47,618 bases of DNA, from assembly GCA_017995875.1 (NCBI GenBank), contig JAGOIB010000002.1, positions 4,777 to 52,394 of the forward strand. The letters are read 5' to 3'. Source of the DNA: Saprospiraceae bacterium. GTDB lineage: Bacteria; Bacteroidota; Bacteroidia; Chitinophagales; Saprospiraceae. The position numbers and the translations under genes are program-made. Shown here piece after piece: positions 32,744 through 41,879 of this stretch (positions are counted from its first letter, which is position 1; the number at the start of each line of letters is the position of its first letter). Below the pieces are notes generated by a model, which was given only the letters and a program-made list of their open reading frames with translations, ran no database searches and was not told the DNA's origin.

Positions 32744-33859
32744 TCAGAATGGATTCTGATAGGCAGGATTAGTTAACGTGGTACTATCCGTCAGGGTCAA
32801 AAGGAAGGCAAGAATATCAGCTTTTTGGCTTTCCGTCAGCACCAGATTAAACATAAAGGAGCTTTTGTTTGGGGAATTTTTCCCTCCGCTGGCATAATGA
32901 TCTATCACTTCTTCTAAAGTATTGAAGCGTCCATCGTGCATATAAGGAGCTGTAAATACCAGGTTTCTAAGTGTAGGTGGCTTGAAAAAGCCGTTTTGAC
33001 CAGCAATACCTGTAATAGCACCAAGGCCTTTGTCCTCAAAACCAAATAAATCAGGAGATTCCTGGAGCCCATTGTTGAAATAATCATTCGAAGCCAACAG
33101 AGGTGCATTGTGACAATGACCGCATTGGGCATCCGGAAGGGATGGATCAAGATTAAAAAACATCAGGTAGCCATTTAACTCATTTTCTTCAAAGAAGAGT
33201 TCACCCTTGATTGCGCGATCATATTTGGAATTACTACCTGAGACAATCGTCCTCAAAAACTGGGCTATCGCCTTAGCTGCAAGGAATCGGTCTATCATAG
33301 ATTTGTTTTCTATCCCAAATGCTTTTCTAAAATCTGCAGGGTAACCCGGATGGTTTTTCAACTTCAATTCAACGCTATCCCATGATTCAGCCATCTCGAT
33401 AGGATCCTCAATCGGGATGAGCGCTAATTGCTCAAGCGTAGATGCCCGCCCATCCCAGAAAAGTCCTGAATAATGGAAACCAACATTGATGAGCCCTATC
33501 GATCCCCGCCGGGTTGTTCCGGCCACACCCACACTTTTTGGCAAGCCATCTGTAAAGGACAAGGAAGCTTTATGGCAGGAAGAGCATGATATGGTACTAT
33601 CAATTGACAGCAAGGGATCATAAAACAGCTTACGACCCAATTGAACACCATCCACGGTCATTGGATTGTCTGCAGGTTGTTCTAATGCAGGAAACCCAAC
33701 TGGTACGTCTACGATATAAGGTACAGGGTTATAGGGAATAGATGACAGATCGCCCTCCGGATCCCTCGGACCGTCTATGGAATCATGGCAACTTGCCAAC
33801 CAAATGAAAAGACTGATCAGTGCAACATAAACCCATCCGACCTTACCTGGAAATTTCAT
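32744..33859 (-). CDS. Diheme cytochrome c peroxidase/MauG family lipoprotein (MbnH-like)
   Basis: A periplasmic diheme protein of 371 aa. A lipoprotein signal (FIWLASC, Cys24) is followed by two c-type haem sites, CSSCH (92-96) and CGHCH (246-250). Conserved elements of the bacterial peroxidase/MauG family are present: LGRKLFYDPLLSIDSTISC, GLFWDGRASTLEQLA (with the inter-haem Trp) and FTAPYMHDGRFNTLEEVIDHY near the distal side of the second haem. Classical members reduce peroxide; MauG and MbnH instead oxidise Trp residues of partner proteins. The adjacency to an MbnP-like gene (18 nt apart, same strand) favours an MbnH-like role, but that function is inferred. Confidence 0.88.
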   Translation of the reverse strand: MKFPGKVGWVYVALISLFIWLASCHDSIDGPRDPEGDLSSIPYNPVPYIVDVPVGFPALEQPADNPMTVDGVQLGRKLFYDPLLSIDSTISCSSCHKASLSFTDGLPKSVGVAGTTRRGSIGLINVGFHYSGLFWDGRASTLEQLALIPIEDPIEMAESWDSVELKLKNHPGYPADFRKAFGIENKSMIDRFLAAKAIAQFLRTIVSGSNSKYDRAIKGELFFEENELNGYLMFFNLDPSLPDAQCGHCHNAPLLASNDYFNNGLQESPDLFGFEDKGLGAITGIAGQNGFFKPPTLRNLVFTAPYMHDGRFNTLEEVIDHYASGGKNSPNKSSFMFNLVLTESQKADILAFLLTLTDSTTLTNPAYQNPF

Positions 33860-33876
33860 TTCTCTGTTGAAGTATG

Positions 33877-34614
33877 CTATAGCACCAGCGTCAAAGCGGC
33901 ACCATAATTATTGACAATTTTATTGATCTGTGCTGTATCAGCAGGAGTATGATTTTGTGGATAATCCTTAATGTTGACACCCATCAACAGGGTCTTATAA
34001 TCCACCAGGATATCAAGATTGGTTTCTTTACCATCTTCAATATTGATGGACAGGTTACTCTCACCAGCCAGATATAAGGCATCTGAACCGGTGTGCAAGG
34101 CAAAACCCAAATCCGGGTTGACATTCCCGAGCGTATCTAAGCGGCCTTCCGTTTTTGAAAATATATAACTACCCCATGCAACCCAATAATCACCTGTTTT
34201 GCTCAAAGGATTACTTGAGGAAAAATCAGCTGGCTCCTTTGCATTGAGGTCCGGAGGCACACCTATCCCAAATCGTATCGCATTATACGTTCCTGCCGGT
34301 ATATTGGAGATCTTGAGGGTATAGCCCTCCGCAGCATCAGCGTCGTTGTCAAAGCTGAGATTGACTTGTTCTATGTCGTCCAGGTCCCTCACAGTTGAAT
34401 TCTGTACCAATTTCAGGTCAGCAATAAACATGCTCAGTTTTGTGAACTCGATCCGCTGACCGTTTTCAAAAGGACGGGTGCTGAAAGTTGGCAGCGTCTG
34501 GGAATCATAAACCGCCTTGAAATGGATAGTAAGTGTACCCTCTTTTGGGTCTTCCTTACAGGAATTCAAGCCGAAAATGATCAAACCAAAAAGAAGCAGA
34601 TATAGGTTTCTCAT
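33877..34614 (-). CDS. MbnP-like lipoprotein
   Basis: A lipoprotein of 245 aa (signal ending GLNSC, Cys19) with an MbnP-like beta-sandwich. The family hallmarks are GDYWVAWGSYIFSKTEG (Trp144 and Trp147) and GFALHTGSDALYLAG (His174). Other typical parts are EFTKLSMFIADLKL and SNIPAGTYNAIRFGIGVP. In methanotrophs MbnP is the partner of MbnH, which oxidises a Trp to kynurenine and creates a copper site. Here the MauG-family gene follows directly downstream. No methanobactin precursor or MbnB/C is visible. Whether Trp144 or Trp147 corresponds to the modified residue needs an alignment. Confidence 0.83.
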   Translation of the reverse strand: MRNLYLLLFGLIIFGLNSCKEDPKEGTLTIHFKAVYDSQTLPTFSTRPFENGQRIEFTKLSMFIADLKLVQNSTVRDLDDIEQVNLSFDNDADAAEGYTLKISNIPAGTYNAIRFGIGVPPDLNAKEPADFSSSNPLSKTGDYWVAWGSYIFSKTEGRLDTLGNVNPDLGFALHTGSDALYLAGESNLSINIEDGKETNLDILVDYKTLLMGVNIKDYPQNHTPADTAQINKIVNNYGAALTLVL

Positions 34615-34686
34615 AAATAAAGGATTAAATTGTCTTAATATACCTTAATAACGATCGAGGGATGGATTTTGTTTCAAAATCTGCCT

Positions 34687-35508
34687 TTAAGGAGTAGGGA
34701 TTATACTCCCGGCAATATTATTCAGCATAGACGTTTCAAACGATGATAAGTCATTGACATCGACATCTTTAAACCATTGTGCATAATTGACAGACAATGC
34801 TAATGGAGTATCCTTTCCATTTGCCAGCTGAACGTCATATGGAATAGTATTTTCAAGATGTAGGTCAACATAGATTGTATCAAGCAATTCAACAGCTAAA
34901 TTCCGTTGCACAATTAGTCTGATCGTTTCAAGCTTTCCTGATTGATTATTCCACAAAGGGCTTTGGTCAGTAACAGCAGCAGGTGTCATGGGATCGGTCT
35001 CATCGAGGCAGGTATAATCCTCTGTCAAACCAAGTGTAGCATGTATCGAAACGAGGTTGGGAGCAACACGAATAGTCCCCAGCGTATATAAAAACTTTCT
35101 TGTATCGATAATGAGTATATCAGGTGTATATCCCAATGTGGACCCGTTGCAATCGCCTTCTACACTATCCACTGTAAACTGATTCCCATCCTCATCTATC
35201 CAGGACCATGAAGTGAGGAAATACCGCAGATCAGTGATTTTAAAGGAATCCAGATTGCTGTCGAATAAAGTATCTGTATTGGCAAAATTGCGATCGTCCC
35301 ATTTTTGGGTGAGGGATAATTGCATGGAAGGATATGTACAGCAATCATCGCAAGGCCTTTCACCATTAAGGTCAAAATTTTTTGCATTGACATCGAGGCA
35401 GCCTTCTATCCGGGTATTGCATCCGGTATTCAGTATGATCAGCAATAACCACACTAAAAGCCAGACTGAATAATCAGGAGCGGTTATTTTTCTTATAGTC
35501 TTCAACAA
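34687..35508 (-). CDS. Second, divergent MbnP-like lipoprotein
   Basis: A lipoprotein of 273 aa starting from TTG 35508; the hydrophobic stretch VWLLVWLLLIILNTGC ends in Cys30. Just after it is a short Cys-rich motif, GCLDVNAKNFDLNGE followed by CDDCCTYP (Cys53, Cys56, Cys57), a common Bacteroidota surface-protein element. The rest resembles MbnP: LSLTQKWDDRNF, FKITDLRYFLTSW, LGTIRVAPNLVSIHATLG and a Trp at SPLWNNQSGKLE (Trp186), where the first paralogue has YWVAWG. It overlaps the exonuclease gene by 35 nt and precedes the other MbnP gene by 72 nt. The family link is by pattern and less certain than for 33877. Confidence 0.72.
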   Translation of the reverse strand: MLKTIRKITAPDYSVWLLVWLLLIILNTGCNTRIEGCLDVNAKNFDLNGERPCDDCCTYPSMQLSLTQKWDDRNFANTDTLFDSNLDSFKITDLRYFLTSWSWIDEDGNQFTVDSVEGDCNGSTLGYTPDILIIDTRKFLYTLGTIRVAPNLVSIHATLGLTEDYTCLDETDPMTPAAVTDQSPLWNNQSGKLETIRLIVQRNLAVELLDTIYVDLHLENTIPYDVQLANGKDTPLALSVNYAQWFKDVDVNDLSSFETSMLNNIAGSIIPTP

Positions 35509-36295
35509 GGCGTTTGATGATTTTTTTAACCTGGAAGGAAAATTCTTTTTCCAGGATCCAGTGATAATATTGCGGATCCTTTATCAATGTTTCGGCCGCA
35601 GGTTTACCAATATATTTTCCAAAATTGAAAATAATGGTACCGTTATGATCGTATTTGAGGCGTTGCGTGGCATCTACCATTTGTTGATCATTGGTAAAAA
35701 GATCCAACACTTGTACATCCCGCTGAATGGGTGAAGGGATGATCTCGCCTTCTTCAGGCACAAAGTCCATTCCTTCATATTTCCTGAGTTGGCCTTCAAG
35801 GACTTCAACGGTTGCCCGGACATCCTCAAGGGCATCATGCGCATTTTCCATTGTTTTCTGGCAATAGAACTGGTAAGCTGCAGAAAGGGTCCTTGGCTCC
35901 ATTTTGTAAAAGATGCGCTGGACATCAATGGTCCTGCGATTATCTACATCAAAATCAATATCGACCCTGGCAAACTCTTCCATCAGCACAGGTATGTCAA
36001 AACGGTTCGAGTTATAGCCTGCCAGGTCAGCATCACCGATAAACTCAAATATTTCATTTGCAAGCATACCAAATGAAGGCTTGTCGGCCACATCTTCCGG
36101 TGTAATTCCATGAACAGCCATAGCCTCTGCCGAGATTGGTATTCCCGGGTTGATCAGATAAGATTTCTCCACTGGTGCCGAGCCATCCTTGTGATACCGG
36201 ATCATAGCCAGTTGAATGATTCTATCGCGAATGACATTCAACCCGGTCGATTCGATATCAAAAAAAACCAGGTTACGCTCAAGGTGAAGATCCAT
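35474..36295 (-). CDS. DEDDh 3'-5' exonuclease (DnaQ-like)
   Basis: A DnaQ-superfamily exonuclease of 273 aa. DEDDh residues: Asp and Glu in LVFFDIESTG, Asp in YNSNRFDIPVLMEEF, His and Asp in NAHDALEDVRAT. A C-terminal extension (about 190-273; FNFGKYIGKPAAETLIKDPQYYHWILEKEF) matches the small DUF3820/'exodeoxyribonuclease X-like C-terminal' type module often found on such bacterial exonucleases. It lies 13 nt downstream of terC and overlaps the following MbnP-like gene by 35 nt, so it sits inside that transcription unit although functionally unrelated. Confidence 0.9.
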   Translation of the reverse strand: MDLHLERNLVFFDIESTGLNVIRDRIIQLAMIRYHKDGSAPVEKSYLINPGIPISAEAMAVHGITPEDVADKPSFGMLANEIFEFIGDADLAGYNSNRFDIPVLMEEFARVDIDFDVDNRRTIDVQRIFYKMEPRTLSAAYQFYCQKTMENAHDALEDVRATVEVLEGQLRKYEGMDFVPEEGEIIPSPIQRDVQVLDLFTNDQQMVDATQRLKYDHNGTIIFNFGKYIGKPAAETLIKDPQYYHWILEKEFSFQVKKIIKRLVEDYKKNNRS

Positions 36296-36308
36296 AGACG
36301 GATGTTAT

Positions 36309-37157
36309 TTATTTTTTCTTATGAAACATGCCGGCTGCTTCGGCTTCCTCAGTAATACCATGCAATTGTATTGGTACCGGTTTTTTCCTGAGGCGCAAAT
36401 TGAGCATTTCTACTAAAAGAGAGAACGTGATGGCGAAGTAAAGATACCCTTTTGGCACCGATCCGATCTCAGCTCCTGCGATTTTGACATTACCGAGGTG
36501 TGCTCCTTCTGCGATCAACATAAATCCGATGAGAAGCAAAAAGGAAAGGCCAAGCATCTGAATAGTTGGGTGATCATTGACAAAACGCCCCACCTGTCCA
36601 GCAAATAACATCATAATCACCACAGACATCACAACCGCAATAATCATGATAATGATATTGTTGGACAACCCAACGGCAGTAAGAATAGAATCGAAAGAAA
36701 ATACGATATTGATGATGGAGATCTGAAGAATAGCCTGGACCAGGGAATTTTTGGATGCTTTTTTACCCTGCTCATGTTCCGGTCCATGGCCTTCAAGTTT
36801 GTGATGGATTTCGGTTACACTTTTATACAAGAGAAAAATTCCTCCACCAATCAGAATCAATGATTGGCCGCTTAAGGCAAGTGAAACAATGGCCCCATTC
36901 ATTAAAATGATTGGCCTGGACATAGCAATAAGGTAGCTGATCCCAAAAAGCAATAGGATCCGGAATATCATCGCCAGGAGGAGGCCGATATTTCTTGCTT
37001 TTGGTTTTTGCTTATCATGGAGCCTGTTGGAAGCAATGGTGATAAAAATAATGTTATCTACTCCTAGCACAATTTCCAGGAATGTCAGGGTCAGGAGGCT
37101 GATCCAGACTTCAGCAGAGGAAAAATCAGGCATTTGCAATAGCAGTAATGAGTTCAT
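36309..37157 (-). CDS. TerC family integral membrane protein
   Basis: A polytopic inner membrane protein of 282 aa with about seven to eight hydrophobic segments. Family motifs: FLEIVLGVDNIIFITI (first conserved acidic motif) and NIVFSFDSILTAVGLSN (second). These Asp residues are metal-binding in TerC/Alx proteins, several of which export manganese. The hydrophilic His-rich loop ITEIHHKLEGHGPEHEQ lies in the middle. It heads a minus-strand run with the exonuclease and MbnP/MauG genes. A yybP-ykoY manganese riboswitch was looked for in the upstream 226 bp and not recognised. Confidence 0.92.
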   Translation of the reverse strand: MNSLLLLQMPDFSSAEVWISLLTLTFLEIVLGVDNIIFITIASNRLHDKQKPKARNIGLLLAMIFRILLLFGISYLIAMSRPIILMNGAIVSLALSGQSLILIGGGIFLLYKSVTEIHHKLEGHGPEHEQGKKASKNSLVQAILQISIINIVFSFDSILTAVGLSNNIIIMIIAVVMSVVIMMLFAGQVGRFVNDHPTIQMLGLSFLLLIGFMLIAEGAHLGNVKIAGAEIGSVPKGYLYFAITFSLLVEMLNLRLRKKPVPIQLHGITEEAEAAGMFHKKK

Positions 37158-37344
37158 AAGCCGATAACCTTGATTTGTTGAAGGCGAATATCGGAAATTT
37201 CATCACTTCCAGCCGGCAGGTATGGCGCAGGCCTGTTCAATTTAGTAGTAAGGTATCGGTAAAGGTTTACCTCACTCCCCTTCTATGCCGGTTTTTACCA
37301 TATTTCACCTCATGTAATTTATGATAATCCCAAAGCGGAGATTG

Positions 37345-37352
37345 TATCTTTG
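37345..37352 (+). promoter_or_regulatory. -7 box upstream of the CRTAC1-type gene
   Basis: TATCTTTG is a full TAnnTTTG match, 31 nt before the ATG at 37384. The -33 region is only weakly recognisable (TTTA near 37318-37321). Confidence 0.5.
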
Positions 37353-37383
37353 AAATCAGGATTCTATCAAATACAAAACGAGC

Positions 37384-40300
37384 ATGATTTTTAGATTTTC
37401 AAAGACCTCCCTTTTATTGGGAATATTGATTGGGCTGTTGCTCCTTGGAACTGAAGGATGTAAGAAAAGTGCTGAATCCAGCCAGCCTGAGGATGTACCT
37501 GAGGTACAAACAGATGCAAAATTTACACTGTTGCAGCCTCAGGAAACGGGTGTTGGATTTGTCAATCAGATGCGCGAAGACTTCGAATACAATAATTTTA
37601 ACTTCGAGTATATGTATAACGGCGGGGGTGTAGCCGCCGGGGACGTGAATGGAGATGGTTTGCCGGATTTATATTTCTCCTCTTCGTTATTCTCAAACAA
37701 ACTTTACCTCAACCTGGGAAATTTCAAATTTGCCGATGTAACTGATATCGCAGGTGTAGGTGCTGCGACAGGATTTAAAACCGGCGTGACAATGGCGGAT
37801 ATTAACGGTGATGGACGACTGGACATCTACAGTTGCAGAACCAGCAAGACGGACAATGGCCTTAAGAATGACTTCCTGTTTATCAATATGGGCAATCGCC
37901 AGGAGAATGGGATGAACATTCCTGTCTTTGAAGATCAGGGAAAAAAATTGGGTGTCCAGGATAACAGCAATACCAATCATGCTTGCTTTTTTGATTATGA
38001 TCGCGATGGAGACATGGATTTGTTCTTGCTCAATCACAAACTTGGTTTTATAGCAGCCAACAAAGTCAGAATACAGGAACATACAGATGGTGCAAGGACA
38101 CGTATAACGGATCCTGAAACGCCTTTTGAATCCAACAAATTCTATGAAAATGTAAACGGCGTCTTTAAGGATATCACGAAGAAGGCTGGTATGGTGAGTT
38201 CCACGTTTGGCCTTAGTGCCACCGCTGCGGATATAAATATGGATGGCTGGATGGATTTATATGTAGCCAATGATTATGTAGAACCTGACTTCATCTACAT
38301 CAACAATCATGATGGAACATTTACAGATCACTATTTTCAAATGCTTAAACATTCGTGTCAAAGCAGTATGGGTTCTGATATTGCTGATTTTAACAATGAT
38401 GGGTTAGTAGACATTATGGTCATGGATATGAAGCCAGAAGACCCAATCCGCTACAAGAAACTCATGAACAACATGGTGTATGATCGGTACAATCTATTGG
38501 TCCAGTATGGATATGGAAGACAAGTTGGCCGTAATGTGTTGCAACTCAATAATGGCAATGGGACATTTTCAGAAATTGGACAATATGCAGGCATTGCCGC
38601 AACGGATTGGAGTTGGGGATCCATCATGGCAGACTTTAATAATGACGGATGGAAGGATGTCTATATTGCCAATGGATACCGGAAGGATGTCACGGATCAG
38701 GATTACTTTAATTTTTTCAGGGACTCTATCGAGCGAACAGGTGGCCTGACGTCCAAGCGATTCCCTGACCTTCAGCAATTCATGGCAAATCTTCCGGAAC
38801 AAAAAATCGCTAATTACTTATATATCAATGGCCAAAACCTTTCCTTTATAAATGCAACGAAAGGTGCCGGAATGGATCAACCCTCGTTTTCTAACGGCAC
38901 TGCCTATGCAGATCTCGATCAGGATGGCGATCTGGATCTGATCGTCAATAATATAGATCAACCTGCATTTATTTACAGGAATGATCTCAGTGGGAAGAAC
39001 TGGTTACAGATCAGTGTGCATGAAGATAAGGGAAACACGCAAGGCATCGGTGCTGCAGTAGATGTCTATGCCGGTGGGATACATCAATATGGAATGATGA
39101 TCACCAACAAAGGATTTTTCTCTTCGTCCGAACCTATTCTACAATTTGGGTTAGGAAATGCATCGATCATAGATACGATCCTATTTACCTGGCCTGATGG
39201 ATCTAAAGAAACGATGACTTCTGTCAAGATCAATCAGCGCATTGTCTGGAAAAAAGGCGCAGGTAAAAAGTATACACCAGAACCAAAAAAGGGGCCGACG
39301 CCTTTATTTGCCAAAAGCAATTCATTGCCTGGATGGATTCACAAGGAAAATGAATTTGTTGATTTGAAGCGTGAACGCTTATTGCCTTATATGATGTCTG
39401 CTGAAGGACCGTGCATAGCTATCGGGGATGTGAATGGTGATAAGCTGGAAGATCTCTATGCAGGAAATGGAAGTGGATTCGCTTCTGCATTGTTTGTGCA
39501 GAAACCTGACAATTCATTTATGGCAATTTCCAATCCGACATTTCTCAGTGATACCGTGTATGAAGATTGTGGTGCACAGTTTGATGATTTTGATGGTGAT
39601 GGAGACCAGGACCTGATCGTCATATCTGGTGGTAATGCATTTAATCAAAATGCATTGGAGTACATGACGAGGTATTATACCAATGATGGTAAAGGATCAT
39701 TTAGCCGGGCAGCCAATTTTCCTATTATTCGAACGAATGCCGGATCGATTTTATCAGTGGATATTGACCAGGACAATGATATGGATATTATCATTGGTGG
39801 GCGCAGCACCCCTGGTTCATTTCCGGTAGCACCTAAAAGCTATCTGTTAAAAAATGAGAAAGGAAAATTTGTTGATGCGACTAAAGATTTTTTCCCCGGA
39901 TTGGAAGATCTGGGAATGATCACTGACATTGAAGCAGCAGACCTCGATGGTGATGGACGTAAAGAGGTGATCATAGCAGGTGAATGGATGCCTGTCAGTG
40001 TCTTTTCGTTTGATGGTAAAATGATGACGGACAAGACTTCAACGTATGGATTGGAAAAAACAGCAGGATGGTGGCGCTCTATTGCGATAGATGATATTGA
40101 TGGCGATGGAGATCAGGATATAGTGGCAGGGAATATCGGGCTCAACAACAGGTTTCATGCATCAGAAAAATATCCGCTTACTTTAATTGCCAACGATTTT
40201 GATGGCAATGGCTCACTCGATCCACTCATGTGTTATTACTATCAGGACAAACTGTATCCCTATGTTGGCAAAGATGCTATCATCGGGCAAATACCAATGT

Positions 40301-40773
40301 TGAAAAAGAAATATGTCCGCTACTCACCATACGCATCAGCAACCATTGAGGATATATTTACAAACAGTGAATTGAAAGGAAGCCTTAACCTGTATGCGTA
40401 TACATTGCAGACTACCCTATTCATCAGTGAACAGAAAAAATTTGTGGTTAAGCCAATTCCTTATCAGGCTCAATTCAGTCCCGTATACGATGTGATCATC
40501 CGGGATTTTGACGGAGATGGTAAGAAGGATATTCTGATGGCAGGAAACTTTTCGTATTCCGAAACAGAAACCGGTGAAATGGATGCGGGCAATGGTACGC
40601 TGTTATTGCAACAACCAGATGGATCTTTTGCATATAGGCTAAACAGAGACCACGGTTTTTGGGCACAAGGAGAAGTCAGGGAATTGAAATTGATACACCT
40701 CGCCAATGGCAAGCAAGCGATCCTGACCGGAAACAACAGAGGGCCGATTGAAGTCAACATGATTGTAAAATAG
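37384..40773 (+). CDS. CRTAC1-type lipoprotein: FG-GAP/VCBS propellers with ASPIC/UnbV domain
   Basis: A large exported lipoprotein of 1129 aa (signal ending LLGTEGC). The first half is an FG-GAP/VCBS propeller with calcium-loop motifs DxNxDGxxD (DVNGDGLPD, DINGDGRLD, DFNNDGLVD) and ends in an ASPIC/UnbV domain (about 540-610; KNWLQISVHEDKGNTQGIGAAVDV, ILQFGLGNASIIDTI). A second propeller half follows (DVNGDKLED, DFDGDGDQD, DLDGDGRKE, DFDGNGSLDP). Proteins of this kind (CRTAC1 family) are abundant in Bacteroidota and often lie near SusC/D or regulated uptake genes. The role is probably binding or assembly outside the cell. The next gene starts 7 nt after its stop and may be co-transcribed. 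Confidence 0.88.
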   Translation: MIFRFSKTSLLLGILIGLLLLGTEGCKKSAESSQPEDVPEVQTDAKFTLLQPQETGVGFVNQMREDFEYNNFNFEYMYNGGGVAAGDVNGDGLPDLYFSSSLFSNKLYLNLGNFKFADVTDIAGVGAATGFKTGVTMADINGDGRLDIYSCRTSKTDNGLKNDFLFINMGNRQENGMNIPVFEDQGKKLGVQDNSNTNHACFFDYDRDGDMDLFLLNHKLGFIAANKVRIQEHTDGARTRITDPETPFESNKFYENVNGVFKDITKKAGMVSSTFGLSATAADINMDGWMDLYVANDYVEPDFIYINNHDGTFTDHYFQMLKHSCQSSMGSDIADFNNDGLVDIMVMDMKPEDPIRYKKLMNNMVYDRYNLLVQYGYGRQVGRNVLQLNNGNGTFSEIGQYAGIAATDWSWGSIMADFNNDGWKDVYIANGYRKDVTDQDYFNFFRDSIERTGGLTSKRFPDLQQFMANLPEQKIANYLYINGQNLSFINATKGAGMDQPSFSNGTAYADLDQDGDLDLIVNNIDQPAFIYRNDLSGKNWLQISVHEDKGNTQGIGAAVDVYAGGIHQYGMMITNKGFFSSSEPILQFGLGNASIIDTILFTWPDGSKETMTSVKINQRIVWKKGAGKKYTPEPKKGPTPLFAKSNSLPGWIHKENEFVDLKRERLLPYMMSAEGPCIAIGDVNGDKLEDLYAGNGSGFASALFVQKPDNSFMAISNPTFLSDTVYEDCGAQFDDFDGDGDQDLIVISGGNAFNQNALEYMTRYYTNDGKGSFSRAANFPIIRTNAGSILSVDIDQDNDMDIIIGGRSTPGSFPVAPKSYLLKNEKGKFVDATKDFFPGLEDLGMITDIEAADLDGDGRKEVIIAGEWMPVSVFSFDGKMMTDKTSTYGLEKTAGWWRSIAIDDIDGDGDQDIVAGNIGLNNRFHASEKYPLTLIANDFDGNGSLDPLMCYYYQDKLYPYVGKDAIIGQIPMLKKKYVRYSPYASATIEDIFTNSELKGSLNLYAYTLQTTLFISEQKKFVVKPIPYQAQFSPVYDVIIRDFDGDGKKDILMAGNFSYSETETGEMDAGNGTLLLQQPDGSFAYRLNRDHGFWAQGEVRELKLIHLANGKQAILTGNNRGPIEVNMIVK

Positions 40774-40780
40774 TGCTGTG

Positions 40781-41869
40781 ATGAGTACTGAACATTTGCT
40801 CAAAGTTGATCCGTTACTAGATGGTGTTCTTCCATCTACCACACCTGTTTCCAAAGAAGCATTGGAGTTGGCTGAATTTATCAGAGACAAATCCCATTCC
40901 CTCGTAGACCGTGTAGAATCTTACCAGGACATCATTAGCATTGAAATCGGTGACACACCCCTCACCAGGATGCGCAATGTTGAACGTGAAACGGGATTGA
41001 GGCAACTCTATCTGAAGTTTGAAGGTGGCAACCCAAGTGGCACTCAAAAAGATCGTATTGCCTTTGCTCAATGCTTAGATGCCATGCGTAGAGGCTATGA
41101 TACGATTAGTGTTGCAACGTGTGGCAATTTTGGTGCGGCAACCGCTCAGGCAGCATTTCTGGCTAATCTTGAATGTATAGTCTATATCCCTGAAACATAC
41201 CATACTGACCGAATTTCAGAGATGGAAGCATATGGAGCAAAAGTGATCCGGTTTCCTGGAAGCTATGAAGACAGTGTGTATCATTCCCAGGAACAGGCTA
41301 AAGCTCACAAATGGTATGATGCCAATCCAGGTGGACATAATGCCTCATTGCAAATCAGTGCTTACGCTGAAATAGCCTATGAAATCTATGACACACTGCG
41401 GGACGCTCCTAAAATCGTTGCTGTGCCGGTTAGTAATGGAACTACACTTGCAGGAATTTACAGAGGATTCGTTACTCTTTTCCGACGTGGCAGAACGAGC
41501 AGAATACCTATTATGGTGGCAGGATCTTCATACAGGAAGAATCCAATTGTAGAATCTTTCCGCCTTGGCTATGAGAGTTGTATTGATCTGGAAGAGAGCA
41601 GGATCATTGAAACAAAAGTCAATGAACCATTGATCAACTGGCACAGTTTTGATGGTGATGAAGCGCTGTATGCGATCAGGAAAAGCAATGGAAATGCGGG
41701 TAATGTAACGGATGAACAAATGTTGAGGTATGCAAAAAATCTACGTGAGAAGGAAGGGCTGCAGGTATTACCGGCGTCAACGGCAGGACTCTATACATTG
41801 ATGCAAATGCATAAAGCTTCAGCCCTGGATTCTGATCGATATGTTGCCGTGATCACAGGAAGAAAATAA
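40781..41869 (+). CDS. PLP-dependent enzyme, threonine synthase-like (fold type II)
   Basis: A cytoplasmic PLP enzyme of 362 aa. The PLP lysine lies in GGNPSGTQKDR; the phosphate-binding glycine loop is probably ATCGNFGAATA; TPLTRMRNVERETG and VPVSNGTTLAGIYRGF are typical of the threonine synthase/tryptophan synthase beta family. ATG 40781 is preferred over GTG 40778. It starts 7 nt after the CRTAC1-type stop and 10 nt before the DUF1611 gene. Real threonine synthase is usually longer and linked to homoserine genes, which are absent here, so the substrate is unknown; a beta-replacement or beta-elimination on a related amino acid is equally possible. Confidence 0.85.
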   Translation: MSTEHLLKVDPLLDGVLPSTTPVSKEALELAEFIRDKSHSLVDRVESYQDIISIEIGDTPLTRMRNVERETGLRQLYLKFEGGNPSGTQKDRIAFAQCLDAMRRGYDTISVATCGNFGAATAQAAFLANLECIVYIPETYHTDRISEMEAYGAKVIRFPGSYEDSVYHSQEQAKAHKWYDANPGGHNASLQISAYAEIAYEIYDTLRDAPKIVAVPVSNGTTLAGIYRGFVTLFRRGRTSRIPIMVAGSSYRKNPIVESFRLGYESCIDLEESRIIETKVNEPLINWHSFDGDEALYAIRKSNGNAGNVTDEQMLRYAKNLREKEGLQVLPASTAGLYTLMQMHKASALDSDRYVAVITGRK

Positions 41870-41879
41870 ATCAATAGAA

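Noticed and set aside
37158..37383. Possible yybP-ykoY manganese riboswitch upstream of terC
   Set aside because: The characteristic conserved loops were not recognised on the minus strand; only unremarkable sequence was seen.
40781..41869. Assignment as thrC (threonine synthase)
   Set aside because: The fold and PLP motif fit, but the length, lack of homoserine-pathway neighbours and the D-glutamate-type context make the specific substrate unsafe.
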